Positions 43,719 through 52,565 of a stretch of 64,000 bases of DNA are shown here, piece after piece. The number at the start of each line of letters is the position of its first letter. Position 1 is the stretch's first letter. The notes under the pieces were generated by a model, which saw only the letters and a list, made by a program, of their open reading frames with translations, was not told the origin of the DNA and searched no databases. The DNA comes from Dyadobacter sp. (GTDB taxonomy: Bacteria > Bacteroidota > Bacteroidia > Cytophagales > Spirosomataceae): contig NZ_JAGIAS010000001.1 in NCBI RefSeq assembly GCF_017744695.1, positions 587,013-651,012 on the forward strand. Direction: 5' to 3'. Position numbers and translations under genes: made by a program.

Positions 43719-44895
43719 ATTTCGTCAAAACCAATGATGAATTATTTCCTCCAAAACCGAATGAATTGGAAAGCACCGCATTTACTTCCAGACCGGTTTC
43801 GAGCTGCGTTGCCGGTACCAGGCCTGTCTCCGCAATCGGCGTATGATAGTTCAGGTTAGGGAAAATCAGGTTATGCTGAATGGCCAGCACCGAAAACACC
43901 GCTTCAATGGAGCCTGCCGCAGCAAGAGTATGTCCGGTAAATGCTTTGGTAGAACTGAATGGCGGAATGTGGCTGCCGAAAACGTTTTGCAATGCCACCG
44001 ATTCGGAATGGTCGTTGTTCTTCGTGCCGGTGCCATGCGCGTTCACGTAAGAGATCTGGCCGGACCCTATTCCGGCGCGGCGAATAGCATTCTCTATCGC
44101 CAATGTAGCGCCTTTGCCGTCGGGCGACGACGCCGTCTGGTGATAGGCATCGGCTGCATTCGCCCAGCCGCTCACATTACAAATGGGCTTGTTACCTGTC
44201 AGTTCAAGACTTTTCTCCCCTTCGAGCAGCAAAAACCCCGCTCCTTCGCCCAGGTTCAGCCCGGCCCGCGAATCGTCGAATGGCCTGCACCATTGGTCGT
44301 CATAGATCATCAGCGACCGGAAGCCATCAATGGTAAAACCGCTGAGCGCATCGGAACCGCCTACGAGCACGCGGTCGAGCACACCTTGCAGGATCAGCCG
44401 CGCACCGAGCATAATGGCGTTCACGCCTGAGGAACAGGCGGTCGAAAGCGTATTAATGTAACCCGTAATCCCCAGCTCCTTCGCAATGCGCTCGGTGGTA
44501 CTGCCGCTGTCGTGCGTGGTAAGCAGCCGGTAATCGGGGTTGCTTTGGGCCAGGTAATCTTTGTAAAAAACCTCGCTGCGGTCCATCCCTCCTACCGATG
44601 TGGCCGAAATCAAGCCGGTACGGATCACGCCTGAGCGTTTGTTAGCACCCCAGGCCTCGCGCGCTGCCTGCAAACCGAGCAGGGAAGTCCGCGAAACATA
44701 CTCCGTGCCGACGCCCAATGCGGCGCGCAGTTCGTCGTTGGAAGCCTTCACTTCGCCCGCCAGTGATGCCTTCGTGCCCCGCAGGTAATGCAGCGGCCCG
44801 ATGCCCGTCCTCCCGTCCCGCAATGCGCTCAGGTTTTCGTCCACCGACATGCCAATGGCCGACACGACGCCGATCCCGGTAATGCAAACGCCCAT
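43711..44895 (-). CDS. Beta-ketoacyl-ACP synthase (FabF-like KS), pigment cluster
   Basis: 394 residues with an intact active site: Cys154 in STACSSG, and the two catalytic His in NAHGTGT (~292) and FTGHTLAAAG (~335). It extends the aryl-primed chain by decarboxylative condensation with malonyl-ACP. It overlaps the Cys-less partner gene by 8 nt, consistent with a KS-CLF heterodimer. The start at 44895 lies 12 nt after the ACP stop (44908). No signal peptide; cytosolic. Confidence 0.88.
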   Translation of the reverse strand: MGVCITGIGVVSAIGMSVDENLSALRDGRTGIGPLHYLRGTKASLAGEVKASNDELRAALGVGTEYVSRTSLLGLQAAREAWGANKRSGVIRTGLISATSVGGMDRSEVFYKDYLAQSNPDYRLLTTHDSGSTTERIAKELGITGYINTLSTACSSGVNAIMLGARLILQGVLDRVLVGGSDALSGFTIDGFRSLMIYDDQWCRPFDDSRAGLNLGEGAGFLLLEGEKSLELTGNKPICNVSGWANAADAYHQTASSPDGKGATLAIENAIRRAGIGSGQISYVNAHGTGTKNNDHSESVALQNVFGSHIPPFSSTKAFTGHTLAAAGSIEAVFSVLAIQHNLIFPNLNYHTPIAETGLVPATQLETGLEVNAVLSNSFGFGGNNSSLVLTKYE

Positions 44896-44907
44896 TCGGT
44901 ATGGTGA

Positions 44908-45168
44908 TTAAGCTTCTTTTCTTTTACGGATATATGCTGCCATCGTATCGATGGACTTAAATGCCTCCTTACCCTCTTCCGGGTTAGTGAGCTGGATACC
45001 GTGGTATTTTTCGAGCAGTACGATCAGCTCGAGCGCGTCGATCGAATCCAGCCCGAGGCCCTGGTCGTTGAAAAGCAGCGCGTCGTCTGCGATATCTGCC
45101 ACCGTCAGGTCTTCCAGGTTAAGCTGTTCGATAATCTGTTTTTTAAGATCTTCTTTTAAACTATCCAT
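44908..45168 (-). CDS. Acyl carrier protein, pigment cluster
   Basis: 86 residues. Ser42 in the GLDSIDALE motif is the 4'-phosphopantetheine attachment site. The protein is acidic (N-terminal DSLKEDL) with a four-helix ACP layout. It probably tethers the growing polyene for KS, KR and DH enzymes. It is one of two ACPs in the cluster; the other (48607-48873) has a different sequence around its Ser, so they may bind different partners. Confidence 0.88.
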   Translation of the reverse strand: MDSLKEDLKKQIIEQLNLEDLTVADIADDALLFNDQGLGLDSIDALELIVLLEKYHGIQLTNPEEGKEAFKSIDTMAAYIRKRKEA

Positions 45169-45191
45169 ATTGCTGATTAATTGAGCGTCTG

Positions 45192-45812
45192 TTAATATGC
45201 CGCAACCCTCTGCGACAGGTGGAGGAGGTTGGCCTCATTGAATTCCATTCCGCTTTCCTGCTCTTCCACCATAAAAAGTAAAACATCGGTGCCGCCGGCC
45301 GTCACTTCCAGCCATCCGCCAAGCAGCGCGCGGCTACCCGAGGCAAACAGTATCCCGCCGTAATCGAGGTAAAAACCGGGGACGAATTTAGGCAAAACAG
45401 CAAACATATTTTCACCGTACCATTTGTTCAGAATGGCGATTTCACCCAGTACAATATTGGGTAATGTATATACGAAAAGCGACGGGCTTGGCGAGCCGCC
45501 GCCTTCATAAGACTGAATAAACCGCCGGTCGGTTTCCGCACTGGACGACGCATTGGCAAACACCAGCGCAATCTCATCGTCCGCATATGTCTCCGAAATA
45601 CCCGGGGTTGCCCGCTTAATGAGTTCCGAAGCCAGGTAACCTGCCTGGGAAAGCACATCCATTTTGTAAAATTTGGGATAGGCCAACTCCTGCTGCTTGT
45701 AAATCTGCTTGAACCAGGAATCGTCCGAACCCGCATCCCGCCGCGAGACTACCTCGCCGTTCACGAGACATTCGTCGGCCCGCAGGTTGCAATATGCCGT
45801 AATCACTTTCAT
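45192..45812 (-). CDS. Half-size ketosynthase-like protein, pigment cluster
   Basis: 206 residues. The sequence follows only the N-terminal lobe of a ketosynthase (helix DVLSQAGYLASELIKR, strand IALVFANASSSAETD, then SPSLFVYTLPNIVLGEIAILNKWYG). Lys replaces Cys at the nucleophile position (near the FAVLPKFVPG segment), and the His-bearing half is absent. It cannot be catalytic and may be a regulatory or partner subunit. The stop of the upstream KS overlaps its start by 4 nt, so it is a genuine operon member rather than a broken gene. Confidence 0.72.
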   Translation of the reverse strand: MKVITAYCNLRADECLVNGEVVSRRDAGSDDSWFKQIYKQQELAYPKFYKMDVLSQAGYLASELIKRATPGISETYADDEIALVFANASSSAETDRRFIQSYEGGGSPSPSLFVYTLPNIVLGEIAILNKWYGENMFAVLPKFVPGFYLDYGGILFASGSRALLGGWLEVTAGGTDVLLFMVEEQESGMEFNEANLLHLSQRVAAY

Positions 45813-46891
45813 AAATCCCTGATCATCAATGAAGCATTACCACCTCCGAAACCAGAGGCCGTTTTGAGAATCGTCCGCAAGCTTTTCGGTTCGTTTTCGA
45901 GAATGATATTCAAAGGCCTGGAAGTGCCCTCATTCCGGTAACCCAAACTTTTGATCAGCATCCCATTGCGCATCATTTGCATGCAAACGGCCGTCTCGAT
46001 CAGCCCTGCGGCTCCAAGCGTATGCCCGAAATAGCCTTTCAAACTATTCAGCGGCTTATCCGGCAGCGACAGGCGGTCGAACGCAATGGCTTCCATCTCA
46101 TCGTTGAAAACCGTGCCTGTACCGTGCGCACAGATAAAATCAATCTCCTTCGTGCCAATCCCGTGTTTCTGCATAGTGCGGCTTACACTTCGCACAAGTC
46201 CCTCGCCCGTACGCGACGGTCCTGAGATATGGTTGGCGTCGTTCGCACTTGTTCCCGTCAGGAGTTGCAATGGGGTGTTTTTGAAAACTGATTCTGAAGC
46301 GGAAACCAATGCCGCCCCACAACCTTCTCCCAGCGTAATACCATTCCTGGCCGCGTCAAACGGCGCACAAGGCTTGTCGCTTACCGCAAAAAGGGACTGA
46401 AAACCATAAAGTACGAAATCCGAAGCCACATCGCAGCCGATCACGATGACATGCTCGTACTGTCCCGCCTCGACCATATTACCCGCCACATTCAAGGTGA
46501 GCACGCCTGAAATACAGGCATTGGAAATCACCAGCGGCAAATGCGCAAGGTTAAACTGCTGCATGACCGCAGCGCAGGTTTCGCCGAACTGGTCGTGCAG
46601 GTTATCGTCCAGCGCACCTTTGGTGGAGCTGATCAGCACAATCGTGCGATCGGACGTAAGAATAGAGTCGTCAATACACGCTTTAACCCCGATCAATGCT
46701 TTGATTACCAGCTGCTGAAAGCGCAATCGGCCGTTCAGGCCGGCTATTTTGGCTAAATGAATATCTTCCTTATTAAAACCGACCGCCGGGACGAGTGCAA
46801 TACCGCTGCGATTTTCAGCGAGCGCCTGCCAGTTATCCTCGGCATTGTCGCCCAGCGGGCTTACGATGACCTCGGCACCAATATAGATCAT
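45809..46891 (-). CDS. Beta-ketoacyl-ACP synthase (FabF-like KS), pigment cluster
   Basis: 360 residues from the ATG at 46891, which overlaps the thioesterase stop (ATGA); the longer frame to 46996 was rejected. The catalytic set is complete: Cys126 in SNACISG, His in CAHGTGT (~238) and His in YFGHTLGAAG (~272). It is a second intact elongating KS, distinct in sequence from the one at 43711. Its N-terminal region is short for FabF. It may handle a different chain stage from the other KS (inference). Confidence 0.85.
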   Translation of the reverse strand: MIYIGAEVIVSPLGDNAEDNWQALAENRSGIALVPAVGFNKEDIHLAKIAGLNGRLRFQQLVIKALIGVKACIDDSILTSDRTIVLISSTKGALDDNLHDQFGETCAAVMQQFNLAHLPLVISNACISGVLTLNVAGNMVEAGQYEHVIVIGCDVASDFVLYGFQSLFAVSDKPCAPFDAARNGITLGEGCGAALVSASESVFKNTPLQLLTGTSANDANHISGPSRTGEGLVRSVSRTMQKHGIGTKEIDFICAHGTGTVFNDEMEAIAFDRLSLPDKPLNSLKGYFGHTLGAAGLIETAVCMQMMRNGMLIKSLGYRNEGTSRPLNIILENEPKSLRTILKTASGFGGGNASLMIRDL

Positions 46892-47301
46892 AGGTCGTAC
46901 TGCGCTTTCCATTCCTTGTAAAAATCCGGAGAGATCAGTTCCAGCTCGCGCGAATCGCGATCCAGGAACACCTGCATGGTTTTGCCCGTCGCGCAAAGCT
47001 GGCCGGTGGTGACGTTGATCACCTCATATTCAAATTGAATTTTCGCCGATTTGGTAGGAATGTATTTGGTAATGACTCTAATCGCCTGACCGTAGTAAAC
47101 AGGTGCCTTATGGTCGATTTCCGACTTTACAATGGGCGTCACAAAGCCTTTGGCGTGGATGTCGAGGTATTCCAATCCGAATTTCTTTCCAAAAGCCTCC
47201 CTGCCGTCCTCGAAAAATTTCAGGTAGTTGCCGTGCCACACCACACCCATGGCATCGGTTTCGCTGAATCGGATATCTATATCTATTTCGGAAGCAATCA
47301 T
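46888..47301 (-). CDS. Hotdog thioesterase, YbgC/4-hydroxybenzoyl-CoA type, pigment cluster
   Basis: 137 residues from the ATG at 47301; a TTG one codon earlier is possible. The FSETDAMGVVWHGNYLKFFEDGREA segment carries the catalytic Asp and WHGNY hallmark of acyl-CoA/ACP thioesterases. In aryl-polyene clusters such an enzyme may release the chain or edit stalled intermediates. It overlaps the KS gene by 4 nt downstream and lies 17 nt after the dehydratase-like gene upstream. Confidence 0.85.
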   Translation of the reverse strand: MIASEIDIDIRFSETDAMGVVWHGNYLKFFEDGREAFGKKFGLEYLDIHAKGFVTPIVKSEIDHKAPVYYGQAIRVITKYIPTKSAKIQFEYEVINVTTGQLCATGKTMQVFLDRDSRELELISPDFYKEWKAQYDL

Positions 47302-47318
47302 CAATCAGTTATTAGGGG

Positions 47319-47738
47319 TTATTCGCTTACTACGATTTTTAGTTCACATCCCAGCAATATACGCCCATCCAGGAAACTTTCGCCCTTTACAAGGTAAATA
47401 TTTCCCAACTGGTGCACAGGGATGACCACCGTGCGGATCGTAGCACCAACCGGAGGCAACTCAGTCACAAGTACTTTGCTGACCGCCCCGATAAAACCGA
47501 TTTTCGGCTCGCCCCCTTCTTCCCTGTCCAGATAACCGAACGACGCCGCGCAGGTCTGCGCCATGTGCTCGATCAACCCTGTTTCCTGGAAAAAGCCATC
47601 CTGCACCAGTACATTGTCGCCCGTAACCGTAAAATCCGACTCAAACCGCTCGCGCGTGGCACTTACGAGGTTATCGATCATCACAAACGGGGGGCGATGC
47701 GGGATATAGTCGGTGATGGCGTCTTTCGCGACGATCAT
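47319..47738 (-). CDS. Hotdog 3-hydroxyacyl-ACP dehydratase-like protein (ApeP type), pigment cluster
   Basis: 139 residues. IPHRPPFVMIDNLVS and TGLIEHMAQTCAA are the FabZ-like features, with Glu and His (LIEHMAQ) at the hotdog active site. The preceding QETG is typical of the aryl-polyene DH group rather than housekeeping FabZ. It may form a heterodimer with the other hotdog protein at 41033-41404, as known for the APE dehydratases (inference). Its start overlaps the acyltransferase stop by 1 nt. Confidence 0.8.
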   Translation of the reverse strand: MIVAKDAITDYIPHRPPFVMIDNLVSATRERFESDFTVTGDNVLVQDGFFQETGLIEHMAQTCAASFGYLDREEGGEPKIGFIGAVSKVLVTELPPVGATIRTVVIPVHQLGNIYLVKGESFLDGRILLGCELKIVVSE

Positions 47739-48604
47739 TATTGAAAGAAGTTGAAGTAGTTAAACCATTGTTCCGGAAATGCTTTCACCTTCCGTTCCAG
47801 CTCTTCCACATACAGCTGCGCGATTTCCTCCGGCTTCATTTTCCCCTCAATCGGCTTCGTGGCGCTTAAATGGTAGCTGTATTTACCGTCTTTGGCGGCG
47901 AAAACAAACGTTACCGGCGCATTGAACTTCGAAGCGATTACAAACGGTCCGTAAGGAAATTTGGCCTTACGCCCCAGAAAATCCATTTCGATGAATTTAG
48001 CGCCTTCGAGGTAGCGGTCCGCGTGAATGGCTACGAATTCGTTGTTGACCAGCGCATTACGGATGGATATAATATGTGAAAGATCGTCCTTGATGGCAAT
48101 CACTTTAAACCGCGAGCCGCCGGTGGACAGATCCATGTACTTTTTGATGTTCTCGACCTCCGCGTCCAGCATCACAATGTTAATCGTCGGGGTAATGCGG
48201 CCTTTCAGCAGGTTACCGGCTGTTTCCCAGTTGCCAACGTGCGCACTCAGCAATATACCGCCCTTGCCCGCGTCGCGGATATCGATCAGGTATTGTTCGT
48301 TTTCAAAAACGTGGGAAAATTGCCGGTCTTTTCCCAGCAGGAACGCCGCCCGGTCCACGAGCGTCTGCCCGAAAATATAGAAGTTCCTTCGCGCCATTTT
48401 TCGGGCGTCGGAACCGGCAATGTGAAGGGTATTCTGATAAAAATCCAGCAATGCCTTCCTGGGCTTTGCGGCAAAAAGATAGTAGTAGTAAGTAACCACC
48501 CTCAGGAGCCCGTAGGCAAACCCGAGCCCCAGGGTATTGATAAAAAACAGGAAAATTTTGTAACCCGTTAACGATCCTTTGGTCTTACCGTCCCAACGGC
48601 TCAT
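47738..48604 (-). CDS. LpxL/HtrB-family lipid acyltransferase, pigment cluster
   Basis: 288 residues. An N-terminal membrane helix (YKIFLFFINTLGLGFAYGLLR) anchors it at the inner membrane. The catalytic HX4E-type motif is SAHVGNWE near residue 124, and IHADRYLEGAKFIEMDFLG follows near residue 195. Family members add acyl groups to lipid A-like acceptors from acyl-ACP. Here it may transfer the aryl-polyenoyl group from ACP to a lipid. It directly follows the second ACP gene by 2 nt, matching use of that ACP as donor. Confidence 0.85.
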   Translation of the reverse strand: MSRWDGKTKGSLTGYKIFLFFINTLGLGFAYGLLRVVTYYYYLFAAKPRKALLDFYQNTLHIAGSDARKMARRNFYIFGQTLVDRAAFLLGKDRQFSHVFENEQYLIDIRDAGKGGILLSAHVGNWETAGNLLKGRITPTINIVMLDAEVENIKKYMDLSTGGSRFKVIAIKDDLSHIISIRNALVNNEFVAIHADRYLEGAKFIEMDFLGRKAKFPYGPFVIASKFNAPVTFVFAAKDGKYSYHLSATKPIEGKMKPEEIAQLYVEELERKVKAFPEQWFNYFNFFQ

Positions 48605-48606
48605 TC

Positions 48607-48873
48607 TTACAACGCAAGTTTCTTACCGACAAGCTGATAGAAATCACCGAAGGTTTCGATTCCTTTAAAATCCTCCCCGGTGAGCTTGATATTGAGGTTT
48701 TCATCAATGAGCACAACCAGATCGACGTAGTCGAGACTGTCCAGATCCAAAGTGTCTTTCAGACTGTTTTCAGGAAGAATCAAATCCCGGTCCACCTCAA
48801 ATTCCTCAGATAAAAAATCTCTGGTTTCTTCAATAACTTCTTCCAAACTCATTTTTACGTCGTTAGCATACAT
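48607..48873 (-). CDS. Acyl carrier protein, pigment cluster (second)
   Basis: 88 residues from the ATG at 48873. Phosphopantetheine Ser46 is in DLDSLDYVD, and the ends (MSLEEVIEETRDFL... QLVGKKLAL) match ACP helices 1 and 4. An inner ATG at 48852 (Met8) is an equally good and perhaps better start: the -7 box at 48879-48886 would place the transcription start nearly on the outer ATG. It is the first gene of the operon running to the glycosyltransferase at 39851. Confidence 0.87.
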   Translation of the reverse strand: MYANDVKMSLEEVIEETRDFLSEEFEVDRDLILPENSLKDTLDLDSLDYVDLVVLIDENLNIKLTGEDFKGIETFGDFYQLVGKKLAL

Positions 48874-48878
48874 AGCCA

Positions 48879-48886
48879 CAAAATTA
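48879..48886 (-). promoter_or_regulatory. Candidate -7 box ahead of the ACP-to-glycosyltransferase operon
   Basis: Reads TAATTTTG on the minus strand, an exact TAnnTTTG. No TTG at -33 is visible. A 5-bp GC-rich hairpin (49065-49069 with 49075-49079) lies just after the upstream KS gene, so the 214-bp gap may separate two transcripts. Confidence 0.4.
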
Positions 48887-49086
48887 GTTTATTCTTGCTG
48901 ATAGTTTAAAAATATTCCCAAATTTTCAAATAAAAGACCCTCGTCATACAATAAATTCCACTGGAAATCATTGCAGTTGGCGGATGGAATATTGGAGGTT
49001 AACAAAAATACAGAATTTCGACCGGCAGCATACCGCCGTTTACGAAGTTGTAGTAGTAATGTGACGGGCTCTCCGCCCGCCCGCGC

Positions 49087-50304
49087 TCAGATTTTCCTGA
49101 CGATCAGCGTGGAGTTGGTACCGCCGAAACCAAACGAATTGGAAAGGAAACAATTGATTGTCTGCTCCTTAGTTTCCGGGATAATGTTGATTTTCGCCGA
49201 ATCCTCATCCGGGTTTTCGAAATTGATGTTGGGCGCAACGAAGGAGTTCTGCATCATCAGCAATGAGTAAACGATCTCGCTCGCTCCCGCCATCCAGCAT
49301 TCATGCCCGGTCATCGATTTCGTGGAGCTCACGGGCACATCACCACCAAACACCTCGTAAATCGCACGCGCTTCGCTGCCGTCACCCACCGGTGTGGAGG
49401 TAGCGTGTGCATTAATGTAGTCGACTTCGCTCGTTGTAATGCCGGCCTGTTTCAAAGCCATTTGCAACGAACGTGTCTGGCCGTCGATACTAGGATTGGA
49501 AATATGGTCACCATTGGAAGAGAAACCGTAACCGATCAGTTCGGCCAATATGGGCGCGCCGCGTTTCACAGCGGCTTCGTAAGATTCAAGGATAACGGTG
49601 GCTGCACCACCACTCGGGATCAGCCCGTCGCGATCGCGGTCGAATGGGCGGGAGGCTTTCTCCGGCTCCGATTCACGAACCGAGAATGTACCCAGTCCGT
49701 CAAAACTCGCCATCGCGGAAGCATTGATCTCCTGTGCGCCCCCGCATATCACGCGCTCCTGCAAACCCTGGCTGATCATCAGGTAACCCATACCAATGGA
49801 ATGCGAACCCGACGCACAAGCCGCGCTCAATGTAAAATTGATACCTCTCAGCTTGAATATCGTCGAAAGGTTCATATTCACGGTGCTGTTCATGTTCTGG
49901 AAAATAGCACCGCTGCCGATCAGCGTCGTATCATGTTTTTCACGGACCTTATCAATCGCCTCCATCACCGATGCCGCCGTGCTGTCATTGCCGTAGATAA
50001 TGCCGGTTTCGGTTTGTTCGAGGAAATCGACATCGAGGCCCGACAAAGCCAATGCCTCGTGCGTAGCCATGTACGCGTACACAGCGGGCTGGTGCATACC
50101 CACACGCTGGCGGCGCGAGAGGTAGTTTTTCAGGTCGGGCTCCTGCACCATGCCGGTAAGCGCCGAGCGGAAGCCGAAATCTTTCCTTACCTGATCGAAC
50201 ACGATCCCGCTTTTACCGGCATACAACGATTTGGTGACCTCGCCCAGGTTTGCACCCAGACAGGAATAAATGCCGATACCGGTAATGACAACCCTATGGC
50301 TCAT
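49087..50304 (-). CDS. Beta-ketoacyl-ACP synthase (FabB-like KS), pigment cluster
   Basis: 405 residues with an intact triad: Cys163 in SAACASG, His in NAHATSTPVGD (~300) and His in SMTGHECWMAG (~333). The HATSTPVGD form is typical of FabB-like synthases and of the aryl-polyene KS group, unlike the two FabF-like KS further along. It lies 3 nt after the ketoreductase gene and belongs to the TAL-KR-KS operon. It may carry out the first extension of the aryl starter (inference). Confidence 0.87.
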   Translation of the reverse strand: MSHRVVITGIGIYSCLGANLGEVTKSLYAGKSGIVFDQVRKDFGFRSALTGMVQEPDLKNYLSRRQRVGMHQPAVYAYMATHEALALSGLDVDFLEQTETGIIYGNDSTAASVMEAIDKVREKHDTTLIGSGAIFQNMNSTVNMNLSTIFKLRGINFTLSAACASGSHSIGMGYLMISQGLQERVICGGAQEINASAMASFDGLGTFSVRESEPEKASRPFDRDRDGLIPSGGAATVILESYEAAVKRGAPILAELIGYGFSSNGDHISNPSIDGQTRSLQMALKQAGITTSEVDYINAHATSTPVGDGSEARAIYEVFGGDVPVSSTKSMTGHECWMAGASEIVYSLLMMQNSFVAPNINFENPDEDSAKINIIPETKEQTINCFLSNSFGFGGTNSTLIVRKI

Positions 50305-50307
50305 GGA

Positions 50308-51039
50308 CTATGAGTAAATTCCTCCGTTTATATTGATTACCTCTCCTGTAATATACGCAGCCCTGTCGGAAGCCAGGAAGCTCACCAGGTGCGCCACTTC
50401 TTCCGCCTTGCCAAAACGGTTCATCGGGATCATTTGCTTCAATTCGTCCTCGTTGAGATCTTTGGTCATGTCGCTGGTGATGAAACCCGGCGCTACCGCA
50501 TTTACCGTGATTTTCCGCTTGGCAACTTCCTGCGCCAGCGACTTGGTGGCAGCGATGATCGCCCCCTTTGCCGCCGAATAATTGGTCTGCCCGGCGACCC
50601 CCTTCATACCCGACACCGACGCCACATTCACGATCCGGCCGGAGCGCTTCCGCAGCATTTGCTGGATCGCATTCTGGGTTACATTATATAAGCCCTTTAC
50701 CGAAATGTTCAACACATCGTCCCAGTCCTTCTCCGGCATCCACATAAACAACCCGTCGCGGGTAATGCCCGCATTATTCACCAAAACACTGATGAACTTG
50801 TCTTCGTTCTTTTCCCGCCAGCCGTTCAATGCTCCGTCCACTTCCAGCTTATTCTGCACATTGAAATGCAGCAACTCGCCGCTGCCGCCATTGGCCTGGA
50901 TTTCGGCTAGCGTTTCTTCCGCTGCCGCCTGGTTGGAGGCGTAATTGACCAATATATGTAAACCATGGTCCTTGGCAAGCTGGACCGCGATGGCCCTGCC
51001 AAGTCCCCTGGATGCACCGGTTACCAATGCGCAATTCAT
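50308..51039 (-). CDS. fabG: 3-oxoacyl-ACP reductase (FabG-like), pigment cluster
   Basis: 243 residues of a short-chain dehydrogenase. The cofactor motif TGASRGLG is at residues 7-14, followed by NNAG (~89) and the triad Ser141, Tyr154 and Lys158 (NYSAAKGA). It reduces the 3-keto group after each condensation with NADPH. It overlaps the TAL gene by 4 nt and is followed 3 nt later by the KS gene. It is probably pathway-specific rather than the housekeeping FabG. Confidence 0.9.
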   Translation of the reverse strand: MNCALVTGASRGLGRAIAVQLAKDHGLHILVNYASNQAAAEETLAEIQANGGSGELLHFNVQNKLEVDGALNGWREKNEDKFISVLVNNAGITRDGLFMWMPEKDWDDVLNISVKGLYNVTQNAIQQMLRKRSGRIVNVASVSGMKGVAGQTNYSAAKGAIIAATKSLAQEVAKRKITVNAVAPGFITSDMTKDLNEDELKQMIPMNRFGKAEEVAHLVSFLASDRAAYITGEVININGGIYS

Positions 51040-52565
51040 AAGTGGAATGGGGTTTCTTTGATATATTCAAAAACGGCGGCAATACTTTCGAACTGCGGCA
51101 CGTCGTCTGTCACAAACTGGGCGCGCTCGCGAATCTGCGTGTACACCGATTTCGCATTCGGCGAAAGTTTCTCCTTCTCTTCCGGATGCAGCAGATCGAT
51201 CGCCTGGCAGATGGCCATGATATGGATCGCCATGACCTGGAATGCGTTTTCAAGCACCTGCTTCGCGATCACCGCGGAGTTGGTACCCATGCTTACGATG
51301 TCCTGGTTGTCGTTATTGTTTGGAATACTATGAATGTAAACCGAAGTCGATAATGCCTGGCTCTCGGCCGTGGTGGACGTGGCTGTAAACTGCACTCCCT
51401 GGAATCCGAAGTTCAGGCCCCAGGTGCCGGCATTGAGGAATGGCGGGAATTTACCATTCAGTTTGCTGTTCATCAGGAAGTTGAGCTGGCGCTCCATGAG
51501 CATGGTGAGTTTGGTCAACACCAGTTTCACCTTATCCATTTCCAGCGAAATATAATCGCCGTGGAAGTTACCGCCGTGGAAAACGTTGTCGTCTTCCGGC
51601 CGCACGATGGGGTTATCGTTGGTTGAATTCAACTCGTTTTCAACCACTTCCTGCGCATATTGGATCGTATCCAGCACCGGGCCCAGGATTTGCGGCACGC
51701 AGCGGATCGAATAGTATTCCTGTATTTTTCTTTCAAACTCGGTCTTCTGCATCGCCGTATCGTCGCGGAAAAGCTCCTCGCGGCTGCGGATCAGACCGCT
51801 TCCCGCCACGAAATCGCGCATATGCTGCGCCACCAGCTGCTGACCTTTGTGGTGTTTTACCGCATTCAGTTGCTTGGAGAAAGAATCGTCGAACGATTCG
51901 ATGGCCTCATTGATCATCGACGACGCGGTAATGGCCCATTGTACCAGCCTTTTGGCATATATAATGTTGATAGCCGCCATACCCGTCATGCAGGAGGTAC
52001 CGTTGATCAGCCCGAGGCCGTCGCGAAGCTCCATTTTGAGTGGTTTGATACCTTTTTCGGCCAATACTTCGGCGGTTTTGCGACGCAAGCCCTGCTCGTA
52101 CACATGCCCTTCGCCGATCAAGTTCAAGCCCAGATGTGAGAGTTGTACCAGGTCACCGCTGGCGCCTACACTGCCGTGCTCGAAAATTTCGGGAACAACG
52201 CCATTATTTAAAAAGGCCACCAATTGCTTTATGACGGCCGTACTCACACCGGAGTTGGCCTGCAAAAATGAATTCAGGCGCGCAAGCATCACAGCCCGTG
52301 CATATATCTCATTCAGCGGCCTACCTACCCCACTCGAATGGCTGCGGATGAGGTTGTATTGCAGGTTATTGAGCTGGTCGGTTTCGATACGGTATTGCGC
52401 CATCGGGCCAAAACCGGTATTGATGCCGTATATGATCTTGTCTTTGGAGAAATTCGTTAAAAAGGCAAATGATTGGGATACTTGATGGAGGGCGTCTTCG
52501 GCTAAGATAAATTCCTTCTTTTCAAAAGCATATTGCTCGATCTGAGCTAATGAAATACGATTCAT
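51036..52565 (-). CDS. Aromatic amino acid ammonia-lyase, tyrosine ammonia-lyase-like (pigment starter enzyme)
   Basis: 509 residues. The MIO cofactor forms from Ala135-Ser136-Gly137 in GVGASGDLVQL. Tyr46 (YGINTGFG) and the GVQFTATSTTAESQ and IPNNNDNQDIVSMGTNSA segments are the other active-site pieces. The selectivity region is NLIRSHSSGVG (Ser75-His76). From memory, the characterised Flavobacterium johnsoniae tyrosine ammonia-lyase has the same SH pair, although His-lyases share it too. Context (FabG, KS, ACP) points to deamination of tyrosine to 4-coumarate as the aryl starter, not to histidine degradation. It is first in its operon, overlapping the KR by 4 nt. Confidence 0.9.
   Translation of the reverse strand: MNRISLAQIEQYAFEKKEFILAEDALHQVSQSFAFLTNFSKDKIIYGINTGFGPMAQYRIETDQLNNLQYNLIRSHSSGVGRPLNEIYARAVMLARLNSFLQANSGVSTAVIKQLVAFLNNGVVPEIFEHGSVGASGDLVQLSHLGLNLIGEGHVYEQGLRRKTAEVLAEKGIKPLKMELRDGLGLINGTSCMTGMAAINIIYAKRLVQWAITASSMINEAIESFDDSFSKQLNAVKHHKGQQLVAQHMRDFVAGSGLIRSREELFRDDTAMQKTEFERKIQEYYSIRCVPQILGPVLDTIQYAQEVVENELNSTNDNPIVRPEDDNVFHGGNFHGDYISLEMDKVKLVLTKLTMLMERQLNFLMNSKLNGKFPPFLNAGTWGLNFGFQGVQFTATSTTAESQALSTSVYIHSIPNNNDNQDIVSMGTNSAVIAKQVLENAFQVMAIHIMAICQAIDLLHPEEKEKLSPNAKSVYTQIRERAQFVTDDVPQFESIAAVFEYIKETPFHL

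Noticed and set aside
49087..50304. DarB-type (FabH-like) resorcinol synthase
   Set aside because: Cys-His-His layout with NAHATST and MTGHECW is FabB-like; KAS III enzymes and DarB have a Cys-His-Asn arrangement that is not seen here.
51036..52565. Histidine ammonia-lyase of the hut pathway
   Set aside because: No hutU/hutI/hutG neighbours; it is coupled to FabG and KS genes, and its motifs resemble pigment-linked tyrosine ammonia-lyases.
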